A model generated the notes under the pieces. The model was not told the DNA's origin and did not search any database. It worked only from the letters and a program-made list of their open reading frames with translations. From positions 372,001-436,000 of the forward strand of contig JADJLX010000003.1 of NCBI GenBank assembly GCA_016709865.1: 64,000 nucleotides of DNA, read 5' to 3'. This document shows positions 16,899 to 25,713 of the stretch, piece by piece (position 1 is the first letter of the stretch; each line of letters opens with the position of its first letter). Both the position numbers and the translations under genes were made by a program. The stretch is from Bacteroidales bacterium (lineage in GTDB: Bacteria; Bacteroidota; Bacteroidia; Bacteroidales; VadinHA17).

Positions 16899-17609
16899 AT
16901 GGACGGATTCAGCTACAATAACATTTTTGAGACAAAAGGAATTGAATATCTGATTATAATCGCATTCCTTATTTTAATAATACCTTTCTGGATGGTTATA
17001 AACAAACAGTCCGGAGTTAAGGTGAATATAAAGAAAGCAATTGGAGCACTTACAGCAGGTATCCTGAGGATACCTAAGGGACTCTTTTACAGCAGCAACC
17101 ATACATGGGCGCATTTGCAGAAATCTGGCAATGCCCTGGTTGGTCTCGATGATTTCCTGATGCATATCACCGGCGAGGTCAGGTTCAGAAACCTGAGAGA
17201 CCGCGGCGACTATATTCAAAAAGGAGAGATAATGGCAGAAGTCATTCAAAATGGTAAGACTCTTAAAATTGCATCTCCCTTATCAGGCGAAATTGTTGAT
17301 CTGAATTCATTGCTTGATGAGAATCCCGGTATTCTGAATGAAGATCCATACGGCAACGGCTGGGTGTACAGTATAAAACCGGATGACTGGAAAAAGGAAA
17401 CCAGTACTTACTTTCTGGCTGATGAGGCTGTTGACTGGTCTAAAAAGGAACTGTTAAGATTTAAAGATTTCATGGCACATTCTGTGAAAAAATACAGCCC
17501 TGAAACATCGATGGTAATCCTGCAGGATGGCGGCGAATTATGTGACCGGCCACTTTCAGAACTACCTGAACCGGTATGGCAGGATTTTCAAAAATCTTTT
17601 TTAAATTAG
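16899..17609 (+). CDS. Membrane-tethered GcvH-like protein
   Basis: A 236-residue protein: short N-terminus, one membrane helix (about 18-36, YLIIIAFLILIIPFWMVI), then a Lys-rich segment predicting a cytoplasmic C-terminal part. The GcvH-like domain (about 65-165) contains NHTWAHLQ, DDFLMHITGEV, GDYIQKGE, SPLSGEIVDLNSLLDENP and NEDPYGNGWVYSIKPDDW, close to real H proteins. Lys120 (IQNGKTL) lies one residue off the exact register of the lipoyl-lysine. The C-terminal stretch MVILQDGGELCDRPLSELPE parallels the end of the fusion protein at 13026. No gcvP, gcvT or lipoate ligase is near. A role as a lipoyl-type carrier tied to the NrfD complex is inferred; annotation as gcvH would mislead. Confidence 0.8.
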   Translation: MDGFSYNNIFETKGIEYLIIIAFLILIIPFWMVINKQSGVKVNIKKAIGALTAGILRIPKGLFYSSNHTWAHLQKSGNALVGLDDFLMHITGEVRFRNLRDRGDYIQKGEIMAEVIQNGKTLKIASPLSGEIVDLNSLLDENPGILNEDPYGNGWVYSIKPDDWKKETSTYFLADEAVDWSKKELLRFKDFMAHSVKKYSPETSMVILQDGGELCDRPLSELPEPVWQDFQKSFLN

Positions 17610-17643
17610 AACTTTGGAAATATGAACTAATCACAGGCATAAA

Positions 17644-19314
17644 ATGGGTTTGTCAGGTAACAGAACACCCAATGATAATAAGTTAAAATCAATACTTGTA
17701 AAGTATTTTAGTTTTCGTTCTTCAATATACAGCAGGGTAGTCTATATCATAACTGTATCATCTGTTATTCTGTTTGTCTCTTTCGGTATAATATTCAGAT
17801 CGGTATACGAACAGAATCTTAATACTGTTATCCGGCAAAACGGGAACAACGTGGGCTCTATTGTTGAGGGATCTTTATATCATTCCATGCTGCAGAATGA
17901 TAAGAGCACACTTCAGAGTACCCTTGACATAATTAATACAATGTCGGGGATCGACGATGTGAATATGTATGATGCAAAAGACAGCCTTGTTTATTCCTCG
18001 TTCTCATCAGATATAACAACACATACCGATCCGAACTGTAAAAGCTGTCATCCCGATATCCAGTCGATGTTTCCGAGGAATGAAAAATCCTACAGGATTA
18101 TCGACCTCGACAGTGAATGCAGCATGAACAAGAATGATAATAGTCAGCGGCATCTGTTGATAAGATCTCCTATTCTGAATGAAAAATCCTGTTATACCGC
18201 TTCATGTCACGCCCATCCGGAGAGCGATGTTGTTCTTGGATCACTAATTATCAAACTTCCGCTTTCCGACCTGGATGAAGCAGTAGCCAGATCTTCTGCA
18301 AAATTTTATTTGCTTGCAACAATTATAACCATCCTTCTCGTCTTCTCACTGATTTTGTTTACAAGGAAAAATATAAAAGATCCTTTAAATGAGATTATTA
18401 AAGCCAGTGTTGCCGTTTCCAATGGTAATAAAAACACCCGACTGGAAATCAAACCGAACCAGCTTAACGATATGAGGATGGTTTCTCAGGCATTTAATAA
18501 TATGCTCGATAATCTTCAGTCAGCTACCGAAGAGTTGCAGAACTGGTCACAGCAGCTTGAATATAAAGTCCAGAAGAAATCTGAAGAATTGGGAGCTGCC
18601 CAGAATGAATTGATACACATTGAACGGATTGCCTCGCTTGGCAAGTTATCATCGTCGGTAGCTCACGAGATAAATAATCCTCTTTCCGGCATACTAGTAT
18701 ATACTAAGCTTATATACAAGCAATTGAGCGACCCTGAGCTTTATGCTTCCAAAAGAGATTCGATGTTAAAGCATCTTAAACTCATTGAAAATGAGACAAA
18801 AAGATGTGGTGAAATTGTAAAGGGACTTCTTGATTTTTCGAGAAAAGAGCAGGAAGATTTTGAGTCAAAGCATCTGCATAAAATCCTTCAGGAGACATAT
18901 GAGCTGATGACACATCCGATAAAAATCGCCAACATAAACTTCTTAACAAACTTCACAGCAAAATCTGACCTTATTTTCTGCAGTCCAAACCAGATAAAAC
19001 AGGCGTGTGTAGCTATCCTTGTTAATGCCTCTGAGGCGGTTCTTGAAAATGGCGAGATAATAATTTCAACAAGTAATCCGGATAGTGATACTATTAAAAT
19101 AGATATTTCAGATAACGGAATCGGTATTCCGGAGGATGATCTTCCACACATCTTTGAACCATTCTTTTCAACAAAGCAGGATACCTCCGGAATAGGACTG
19201 GGTCTTGCAATTGTTCATGGCATTGTTAAGAGCCATAATGGCACTATTGGGGTTAAATCGGAACTTGCAAGGGGAACCACAATATCCATAACACTCCCTG
19301 TTATAAGGACTTAA
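17644..19314 (+). CDS. Sensor histidine kinase with two haem-c type motifs in the periplasmic domain
   Basis: A 556-residue kinase with membrane helices near residues 32-54 and 222-244. The periplasmic domain between them carries CKSCH (132-136), a canonical haem c site, and CYTASCH (183-189), a CX4CH variant. A HAMP-like segment ([19 protein letters not shown]) and a coiled coil lead to the HisKA helix ([13 protein letters not shown], phospho-acceptor His341) and the ATPase domain ([26 protein letters not shown]). It would sense redox state, NO, O2 or another haem ligand, or simply electron flow. The response regulator starts 12 bp downstream, a clear cognate pair within the redox operon. 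Confidence 0.9.
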   Translation: MGLSGNRTPNDNKLKSILVKYFSFRSSIYSRVVYIITVSSVILFVSFGIIFRSVYEQNLNTVIRQNGNNVGSIVEGSLYHSMLQNDKSTLQSTLDIINTMSGIDDVNMYDAKDSLVYSSFSSDITTHTDPNCKSCHPDIQSMFPRNEKSYRIIDLDSECSMNKNDNSQRHLLIRSPILNEKSCYTASCHAHPESDVVLGSLIIKLPLSDLDEAVARSSAKFYLLATIITILLVFSLILFTRKNIKDPLNEIIKASVAVSNGNKNTRLEIKPNQLNDMRMVSQAFNNMLDNLQSATEELQNWSQQLEYKVQKKSEELGAAQNELIHIERIASLGKLSSSVAHEINNPLSGILVYTKLIYKQLSDPELYASKRDSMLKHLKLIENETKRCGEIVKGLLDFSRKEQEDFESKHLHKILQETYELMTHPIKIANINFLTNFTAKSDLIFCSPNQIKQACVAILVNASEAVLENGEIIISTSNPDSDTIKIDISDNGIGIPEDDLPHIFEPFFSTKQDTSGIGLGLAIVHGIVKSHNGTIGVKSELARGTTISITLPVIRT

Positions 19315-19326
19315 GAAGATTAAACT

Positions 19327-20667
19327 ATGACAAAAAAGATTTCGATATTAATTGTTGACGATGAAGAATCAGTACGAGATTCATTGTTCAACTGGTTCAT
19401 AGAGGACGGATATCATGTGGCAGTTGCAGAAAATGCAAACAAGGCCCTGTCGATGCTTGAATCTGAGAGTTTTGATATCATTCTTGCCGACATCAAGATG
19501 CCCGGAATGGATGGACTGGAGATGCTCCGGAGGATCAAAATACTAAAATCAGAGTCAATAGTCATTGTTATGACTGCTTTTGCAACTGTTGATACTGCTG
19601 TTCAGGCACTTAAAGACGGAGCATTTGATTATGTAACAAAACCATTCGATCCTGACGACCTGTCTCATCTGATCAGAAATGCTTCAAAACAGATAACTCT
19701 TTCTGAAGAGAATGAGAGCCTTCGTACAAAAGTCCTTACACTCGAGAATGTTGAAGATCTGATTGGAGAAAGTGAGCCAATGAAGAGGGTACTGAAGGAT
19801 ATTGAAAATGTGGCACAATCTAATTCCTCGGTTGTTATTACTGGTGAGAGCGGAACTGGCAAAGAGCTGGTAGCGAAGGCTATACATTCTAATTCATCAC
19901 GTAAGTTCTTTCCCCTTGTGAGTGTCCATTGCGGTGCATTAACTGAAAGTCTGCTTGAGAGCGAACTGTTCGGACATGAAAAAGGGGCATTTACTGGAGC
20001 TATGTATAACCGGAAAGGCCGGTTTGAAATGGCCGATAACGGAACAATATTTCTTGATGAGATTGCAACGATATCGATGAAAATGCAGATAGATCTTCTG
20101 CGCGTTCTCGAGACTAAGAAATTCACCAGGGTTGGTGGCAACAAAGAGATCTCCTCAGATTTCAGGGTAATTTGCGCAACAAACAGAGATCTTAAAAGTC
20201 TGGTTGAAAAAGGATTATTCAGAGAGGACCTTTTTTACCGTCTTAATGTTGTAAATATTTTTGTGCCCCCTTTGCGCGAGAGAATTGAAGACATCCCTTT
20301 ACTTGTTGATTATTTTATCAGGAAGTATTGCCTGTCGATGAATAAGCCTCCGTTAACAATCGATTCCTCCGCATTAAAACGGCTGGAGGAGTTTAATTTC
20401 CCGGGCAATGTCAGAGAGCTTGAGAATATGATCGAACGTGCTATTGTTGTTGGTAATGGAAAGAAGATCACACTGAAAGACCTTCCATTGGAAAAAACAA
20501 TGATAACCAGCTCTGTTGAGAGCCTTGATGACCTTGAGAAATCACATATTTATATGATATTGAATAAATACAGCTGGAACATCTCCAGGGCAGCAAAAGC
20601 CCTCAAGGTTGACCGGGTAACTCTCTATAATAAAATCAGCAGGTACGGATTAAAGCCTAAAGAATAG
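19327..20667 (+). CDS. NtrC-class sigma54-dependent response regulator
   Basis: A 446-residue activator: receiver domain (VDDEES, phospho-acceptor Asp55 in ADIKMPGMDG, Lys in TKPFD), AAA+ domain (Walker A GESGTGKE, sigma54-contact loop GAFTGA, Walker B TIFLDEI, arginine-finger region FREDLFYRLNVV) and a C-terminal Fis-type helix-turn-helix (ISRAAKALKVDRVTLYNKI). The intact GAFTGA loop shows that it acts with sigma54. It is the partner of the haem-binding kinase immediately upstream. The sigma54-type promoter at 12936 and AGTGTTG boxes before the operon are its likely target, giving autoregulation. Confidence 0.95.
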   Translation: MTKKISILIVDDEESVRDSLFNWFIEDGYHVAVAENANKALSMLESESFDIILADIKMPGMDGLEMLRRIKILKSESIVIVMTAFATVDTAVQALKDGAFDYVTKPFDPDDLSHLIRNASKQITLSEENESLRTKVLTLENVEDLIGESEPMKRVLKDIENVAQSNSSVVITGESGTGKELVAKAIHSNSSRKFFPLVSVHCGALTESLLESELFGHEKGAFTGAMYNRKGRFEMADNGTIFLDEIATISMKMQIDLLRVLETKKFTRVGGNKEISSDFRVICATNRDLKSLVEKGLFREDLFYRLNVVNIFVPPLRERIEDIPLLVDYFIRKYCLSMNKPPLTIDSSALKRLEEFNFPGNVRELENMIERAIVVGNGKKITLKDLPLEKTMITSSVESLDDLEKSHIYMILNKYSWNISRAAKALKVDRVTLYNKISRYGLKPKE

Positions 20668-20693
20668 TAATAGCCGATACTCTTAATTCTTAA

Positions 20694-21236
20694 ATGGATC
20701 TGCAAAATATAACATTGATCTCATTCGGCTATTTCGAGGATGGTTTTCTTGAGAATATCGCCGCTACAGTGACCCACGAATTACATTACCCCGTAATTAT
20801 TAAGGAGGGCCATATTGATATCACTGAATTTTACGATCCCGGACGTCGTCAGTATAATGGAAACAAGCTGCTTAAGGAGGTTGATTCTATGTATGCTTCC
20901 GATTCATGTAAGACTATTGGCCTATTTAACGTCGATCTTTTTATTCCTATTCTTACATATATTTTTGGACAGGCATTTCTCTCGGGCAGGACTGGTATAG
21001 CCTCATTGTACAGGTTTAGCAATGAGCGTTATGGAATGGGTGCTGATGATAAGCTGGCTGCTGAACGCTTCAGAAAAGAGATTATCCATGAACTGGGCCA
21101 TACCTTAGGATTAATACATTGTCATGTTTCAACCTGTGTTATGCGATCCAGCACATATGTTGAAGACATAGACCTTAAAAGTGTCAGCCTGTGCAATAAA
21201 TGCAGGAGTGATGTGAGCAATAACCGATTATCCTGA
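20694..21236 (+). CDS. amzA: Archaemetzincin family zinc metalloprotease
   Basis: A 180-residue predicted metalloprotease. The signature is complete: the HExxHxxGxxH metal-binding motif (HELGHTLGLIH, from His132) followed by Cys, four residues, Cys-Val-Met and, 16 residues later, CNKC, which in archaemetzincins binds a second zinc. No signal peptide is seen, so it is cytosolic. The family is patchily distributed in archaea and some bacteria and has no settled substrate. It follows the sigma54 regulator by 26 bp and precedes the SiaB-like gene; its link to the redox operon is by position only. Confidence 0.9.
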   Translation: MDLQNITLISFGYFEDGFLENIAATVTHELHYPVIIKEGHIDITEFYDPGRRQYNGNKLLKEVDSMYASDSCKTIGLFNVDLFIPILTYIFGQAFLSGRTGIASLYRFSNERYGMGADDKLAAERFRKEIIHELGHTLGLIHCHVSTCVMRSSTYVEDIDLKSVSLCNKCRSDVSNNRLS

Positions 21237-21303
21237 TTTTTGTTGGTAAAATAATCAATTTGTACTAATTTTAACTTCTCTAAAAATATCTGATCTTCTT
21301 TGC

Positions 21304-22419
21304 ATGGATCTGACCCGCCGTATTCGAGACAAAATGATGAAAGAACGCCTTATGTTTGTATACAGGGGCGTTGTTACAACTGAAAACTCGGTCCCTCTGC
21401 TTATGCTTCTGGAGAAAGAGATGGAGAATTCGGAATTTGGATTCGTGGGCAGAAAACGGCTTTTCATGTTTGTACTTGAAAGTCTGCAGAATGTTACCAG
21501 ACACAGCACTCAGAACCAGCACGCCGATATGTCACTTGTTGTCTATTCAAAATCAGGGAATGGATATACGGTTACCACCGGAAATGTGCTCCCAACATCA
21601 GCCATCAAGGACCTCAAATTAAAGCTCGATGAGATCAATAGTCTGGAAACCAAAGAGATAAGAAATGTTTACAGGCAGATGCTCAGCACCTCTGAATTCA
21701 GCAGCAAGGGGGGGGCCGGTCTGGGCCTGATAGAGATGGCTAAAAAGACAGGCAATAAGCTTGACTACGACTTTGTTAAACTTGACAACGATTACTCATA
21801 TTTTATTCTTAGCAAAACTGTCGATTCAGGTGGTGTCGGATCGCATTTCGGTACAAATGAAAAACCATTTCATGGTAAATCAGTCTCACAGCTTGAAAGA
21901 CTGATGGCCGAGAACAGTGTTTACCTCATCTGGTCGGGACATATCTCCCCGGATGTGGGAAAAGAGGTTCTCTCATTTACTGAGACAAAACTATCTGAAG
22001 ATGATGTTGAGTCAAATCTGAAGAAAAGAGTGTTCAGCATTCTTGTCGAAATACTCGAGAATGTAGCCAAGTATAGTCCGGGAAGGGAGCCTGAAGAAGA
22101 ATTTGGAATGCCGGTGGCAATGATCAGGCTGATTGATAAGGTATTCTCTCTCACAACAGGTAACCTGATCCTTAATGATAAGGTTGAACATCTTAAGGAA
22201 AAACTTGACACTATTAATAAATACGATAAGATTGGACTGAAAGAACTCTTCAGAAAATCCCTCTCTGGTCAGACTATAACCACTGATAGCACAGGTAATA
22301 TGGGGCTTATCGATATGGCCCGGAAATCGGGCAGCAAACTGGTATATCAGTTTGAAAAGGTGAACGACACCTATTCTTATTATACTCTTACTGTAAAGGT
22401 TGAGGACAGGGGAGATTAG
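21304..22419 (+). CDS. Tandem SiaB-like (DUF6272) GHKL-type ATPase/kinase
   Basis: The 371-residue protein consists of two similar halves of about 180 residues. Each has an N-box-like helix (FVLESLQNVTRHS; LVEILENVAKYSPG), a TTGNxxxxxxxxxLKxKLDxIN block (TVTTGNVLPTS; SLTTGNLILND) and a Gly-rich C-terminal motif (GGAGLGLIEMAKKTGNKLDY; TGNMGLIDMARKSGSKLVY). This matches single-domain SiaB-type proteins, which phosphorylate STAS partners (SiaC) in Pseudomonas. The second half has a weaker glycine motif, so one half may be regulatory. No SiaC-like gene is in view. The 3' end overlaps the convergent lpxH gene by 4 bp. Confidence 0.7.
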   Translation: MDLTRRIRDKMMKERLMFVYRGVVTTENSVPLLMLLEKEMENSEFGFVGRKRLFMFVLESLQNVTRHSTQNQHADMSLVVYSKSGNGYTVTTGNVLPTSAIKDLKLKLDEINSLETKEIRNVYRQMLSTSEFSSKGGAGLGLIEMAKKTGNKLDYDFVKLDNDYSYFILSKTVDSGGVGSHFGTNEKPFHGKSVSQLERLMAENSVYLIWSGHISPDVGKEVLSFTETKLSEDDVESNLKKRVFSILVEILENVAKYSPGREPEEEFGMPVAMIRLIDKVFSLTTGNLILNDKVEHLKEKLDTINKYDKIGLKELFRKSLSGQTITTDSTGNMGLIDMARKSGSKLVYQFEKVNDTYSYYTLTVKVEDRGD

Positions 22420-23162
22420 TCGAGAAGCCTGAAGGAGAGCTTGTTTTTATCCCATTCTGCAAAACTTCCGTTTCGTATCCAGTCGCCCAGGAACACTATT
22501 TCAACTCCTTCCTGAAGTTTATAGCTCATTGCCAGGTGCCTGTGACCGAATATGAAATAATCGACTTTCTCAGTCTGAAGGACACTTTTTGCATACCTGA
22601 TAAGATCCTCTTTATCTTCGCCAAGGAACTCTTTTGTAATTCCTTTTCCCAGCCTTGAACTTAGCGACCAGCTGTGTCCGATACCCATTCCTATTGAAGG
22701 GTGCAAGGCAGAGTACATAGCCTGGAGGGGTTTATTTCGGAATATGGAAAGAAGTATTTTATATCCCTGGTCTTTTGTTCCAAGACCCTCTCCGTGTGCG
22801 AGGTGGATCTTCTTGCCATCGAAGATTTTTGTAACCGGTGAAGTATGCACTATTACACCGCACTCATTTACAAGATAATCACCGACCCACATATCGTGAT
22901 TCCCTGTAAAAAAATGAACAGGGATACCAGAATCTGTTATAGCTGAGATCGTACCCAGAAACCTTGTAAATCCTTTTGGGACAACTAGTTTATATTCCCA
23001 CCAGAAGTCAAAAATATCACCAAGAAGGTAGATTTCTTTAGCATCGGGTGTGATTGTATTTAACCACTTTACAACCCGCTTTTCTCTCTCAATGGGAGGT
23101 GCTCCTGCGGGTAATCCCAGGTGAAAGTCTGAGGCGAAATATATTTTTCCGTTATCGGCCAA
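22416..23162 (-). CDS. lpxH: UDP-2,3-diacylglucosamine diphosphatase
   Basis: A 248-residue calcineurin-like phosphoesterase of lipid A synthesis that cleaves UDP-2,3-diacylglucosamine to lipid X and UMP. The metal-binding blocks are all present: ASDFHLG, LLGDIFDFW, TGNHDMW, HGEG and FGHRH. The segment GHSWSLSSRLGKG fits the LpxH lid region. It lies 11 bp after the thioredoxin-fold lipoprotein genes on the same strand and is probably co-transcribed with them, although no functional link is evident. Confidence 0.93.
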   Translation of the reverse strand: MADNGKIYFASDFHLGLPAGAPPIEREKRVVKWLNTITPDAKEIYLLGDIFDFWWEYKLVVPKGFTRFLGTISAITDSGIPVHFFTGNHDMWVGDYLVNECGVIVHTSPVTKIFDGKKIHLAHGEGLGTKDQGYKILLSIFRNKPLQAMYSALHPSIGMGIGHSWSLSSRLGKGITKEFLGEDKEDLIRYAKSVLQTEKVDYFIFGHRHLAMSYKLQEGVEIVFLGDWIRNGSFAEWDKNKLSFRLLD

Positions 23163-23173
23163 ATTACACGCTG

Positions 23174-24331
23174 TTAATTTAACAACTGATCAAGTTTTAT
23201 CTGCAATGATTTACCGTGAAGATTCGTTCCGATTATCTTTCCTTCTTTGTCGAAGAGATAGTTTGTAGGTACGGCTTTTACATTAAACAGAACCACATTT
23301 ACCGGATTTGCCGGGTCATCCTCCCTGGTGCTTATCCAGGGCAACTCATCGAATTTGACGGCTGATTTCCAGGCATTTTCATCTTCATCAATGTTTATCT
23401 GGTAGATCTCAAAGCCTTTATTTTTATAAATTTTATAGTATTGTTTCAGCTGAAGGTTTTCATTTACACATTCCTGCGATCTTATTGACCAGAAAGTTAA
23501 AAGGACATATTTGCCTTTCAGAGAGGAGAGAGCTATCCTTTTTCCATCAGTGTTTTTCAGATCAGGGTCGAGCTTGGTAGGAGGGAGATCTTTTGCAATC
23601 TCTTCGAGTTTGCTGACATACATATTATTCATCTCCTTGGAAAAGTCCCTTGACAGTGCCTGAACATGTTTGGACTTAGGATAATGCAATGAAAGAGAGT
23701 CAGTTACAATTTTCATAAATTGCAGATCCTTAGGATCGTAAAGAACATAGGCTTCAGGGCTGAACCTCTGGTAAACTGCCTTAATAGAAGCAAGGGAACC
23801 TGTATTTTTAATGATGAAATCAATATTTTTCATCCTTTGTTCCATCAAAACTTTATTATACTTCTCCTCAAGGAGAGGTCCGGCAACATCGAATCCTGGT
23901 TCCTTTGATGCTTTAGCATAGACAGTACTAAGCGAGTCAAGTTTTCTCTTTGTATCTGCTAGGGTGTTGTCGAGATACTGAAGTTTTTCCGATCCTTCCG
24001 ATCCTTCGACACTGTATTTTTCAAACAGGGTTTTTCCTTCAAACAGGAGTTTTATCTTTTCACCTGGTTCAGCAAGAATCGTAATAAAGTCTGATTCAGA
24101 GAAGCCAATCTGGTAAAAATCAGCGTCAGTCGCTTTAACACTGAACCTGAATTCTCCCTTACTGTTTACCTTTGCCGAGTCAATAAAAACAAGGTTGTCA
24201 ACTTCCAGCCTGTTTAAATAGATCTGCTTTTTGGTTTCTCCTTTTATTACTCCTGTTACAGAAAATTTTGACTTATCCTGACATGATGCCACAATAATAA
24301 TTAAGGTCAGGAGAAATAGAATCCTTTTCAT
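23174..24331 (-). CDS. DUF4369-thioredoxin-fold lipoprotein with degenerate active site
   Basis: A 385-residue paralogue of the next gene. From the ATG at 24331 it opens with a typical lipoprotein signal (MKRILFLLTLIIIVASC). A TTG at 24361 gives a longer frame, but its ten extra residues before the signal are unlikely. An N-terminal DUF4369-type beta domain (VTGVIKGETKKQIYLNRLE) is followed by a helical spacer and a TlpA/AhpC-like thioredoxin fold (LKGKYVLLTFW, EIYQINIDEDENAW, PTNYLFDKEGKI). The redox motif WCxxC is replaced by RSQEC: the first Cys is lost and the second kept. It can hardly act as a dithiol oxidoreductase; a one-Cys or binding role is possible. Confidence 0.85.
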   Translation of the reverse strand: MKRILFLLTLIIIVASCQDKSKFSVTGVIKGETKKQIYLNRLEVDNLVFIDSAKVNSKGEFRFSVKATDADFYQIGFSESDFITILAEPGEKIKLLFEGKTLFEKYSVEGSEGSEKLQYLDNTLADTKRKLDSLSTVYAKASKEPGFDVAGPLLEEKYNKVLMEQRMKNIDFIIKNTGSLASIKAVYQRFSPEAYVLYDPKDLQFMKIVTDSLSLHYPKSKHVQALSRDFSKEMNNMYVSKLEEIAKDLPPTKLDPDLKNTDGKRIALSSLKGKYVLLTFWSIRSQECVNENLQLKQYYKIYKNKGFEIYQINIDEDENAWKSAVKFDELPWISTREDDPANPVNVVLFNVKAVPTNYLFDKEGKIIGTNLHGKSLQIKLDQLLN

Positions 24332-24364
24332 TAAAGTTAGTTTTACCGTTTTTTCTTTCAAATA

Positions 24365-25531
24365 TTATTGTTTGAAGATTTCTGCAAGCTTTTCCTGTAA
24401 TTTCTCTCCTCTGAGGTTTGATGCTATAATCTTACCATCCTTATCGAGAAGAAGATTTGTAGGGATGGATTCAATTTTATAAAGAGGAACAACTACCGAA
24501 TTCCAGTATTGAATATCGCTGACATGGATCCATCTTTCCAGTTTGTCATCTTTTATACCTTTCATCCAGGCTTCTTTGGTTTTGTCGAGAGATACCTGGT
24601 AAATCTCAAATCCCTTTTTATGATAGAGATCGTACGCTTTCACGAGATTAGGGTTTTCCATTCTGCAAGGACCGCACCATGCTGCCCAGAAATCAAGAAG
24701 GACTATTGATCCTCTTGTTGACGAAAGTTTAATTGTATCTCCGTTTGGCGAGGGAAGAGTTATCTCAGGAGCTTCGGCACCGCCACCTGTAACCGGAGGA
24801 ACTTTCATATTGGCAGGCATACCTGCTATGAATTCTTTTACCTGAGTGTGGAGCATAGTAACTGGCTCATATTCAGGATACGTGCTGAAAAGAGATGAAT
24901 CAACTTTCATAAAATATTTCATGTCCTCAGTAGGATTGAGCACATATACATTTGGTGCTACCTGCTGGTATAATGCAATAAGGCAAACCAATGATGAGAT
25001 GTTCTGGTCGATATAGTTTTTAGTGTAACCGTTGATCTCAGTAAGGTAAATGTTGGCGAGACTGTCGAGTGATTCAATAATTTTTGGCAGCTGCGGATTT
25101 TCCGCATTCTGCATATAGATGTTATTGAGGCTGGTCAGTTTATTAATCGTCTTTCTGAGATTTACATTATACTCAGCCATTAGTTCCGTCCCCTTTGAAC
25201 CGGTTACTGACCCGGGAAAGTTCAATGAATCATATTTTGCCTCGACAGACACTTTTTCCCCTGGTTCAACAAGCATGGTCAGGAAGTTTTCATCGCTGAC
25301 TTTTATGAGATAAAATGCAGGGTTTTTAATATCTATCTTAAAATCAAAAGTACCTTTGTCTGAAATCACCACTGAATCAACAGTTGCAAGATTATTTGCT
25401 TTCAACTCATCAAGAAATACATACGCACCTTTAACCGGGTTAGTAAGAGTCCCCGAGATCTGAACCGAATTGTTTTTACATCCGGCAAATAAGATGATCG
25501 CAAATAGTAAAAGAAATAGCTTTCTGTACAT
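24365..25531 (-). CDS. DUF4369-TlpA-like thiol-disulfide oxidoreductase lipoprotein
   Basis: A 388-residue lipoprotein (lipobox FAGC near residue 18). The N-terminal DUF4369-type domain (ISGTLTNPVKGAYVFLDELK) and spacer are followed by a thioredoxin domain with intact WCGPC (LLDFWAAWCGPCRMENP), cis-Pro segment (SIPTNLLLDKDGKI) and TlpA-type insert. It would reduce or shuffle disulfides in the periplasm, for instance in cytochrome maturation, although no substrate is visible. The downstream paralogue lacks the first active-site Cys, suggesting duplication and division of labour. It begins the minus-strand run ending with lpxH. Confidence 0.9.
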   Translation of the reverse strand: MYRKLFLLLFAIILFAGCKNNSVQISGTLTNPVKGAYVFLDELKANNLATVDSVVISDKGTFDFKIDIKNPAFYLIKVSDENFLTMLVEPGEKVSVEAKYDSLNFPGSVTGSKGTELMAEYNVNLRKTINKLTSLNNIYMQNAENPQLPKIIESLDSLANIYLTEINGYTKNYIDQNISSLVCLIALYQQVAPNVYVLNPTEDMKYFMKVDSSLFSTYPEYEPVTMLHTQVKEFIAGMPANMKVPPVTGGGAEAPEITLPSPNGDTIKLSSTRGSIVLLDFWAAWCGPCRMENPNLVKAYDLYHKKGFEIYQVSLDKTKEAWMKGIKDDKLERWIHVSDIQYWNSVVVPLYKIESIPTNLLLDKDGKIIASNLRGEKLQEKLAEIFKQ

Positions 25532-25574
25532 TAATTAAAGTGTTAATTGATAATTATTTTAATAATTTGAAGTG

Positions 25575-25582
25575 CAAAGTTA
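25575..25582 (-). promoter_or_regulatory. -7 element for the thioredoxin-lipoprotein/lpxH run
   Basis: TAACTTTG on the minus strand matches TAnnTTTG and lies about 44 bp before the ATG at 25531. No convincing TTTG is present at -33. Confidence 0.45.
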
Positions 25583-25713
25583 TTCTTTTTTTTATCCGGC
25601 ACTACTTTTATGAAATTTTATTACTTTTCTTTGCCACTTTTCCTGCAGTTTGCAATCTTCAGGAATAATTGTTATCTTACATAGAATTTTTGAAAAAAAC
25701 AAATTGTAACTAT

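Noticed and set aside
13026..17609. Calling the two lipoyl-like proteins GcvH of the glycine cleavage system
   Set aside because: Both are membrane-anchored, have an extra C-terminal domain, an altered lipoyl-lysine register and no gcvT/gcvP neighbours.
21304..22419. Ordinary sensor histidine kinase
   Set aside because: There is no phospho-acceptor His helix or sensor domain; the halves match each other and SiaB-like proteins instead.
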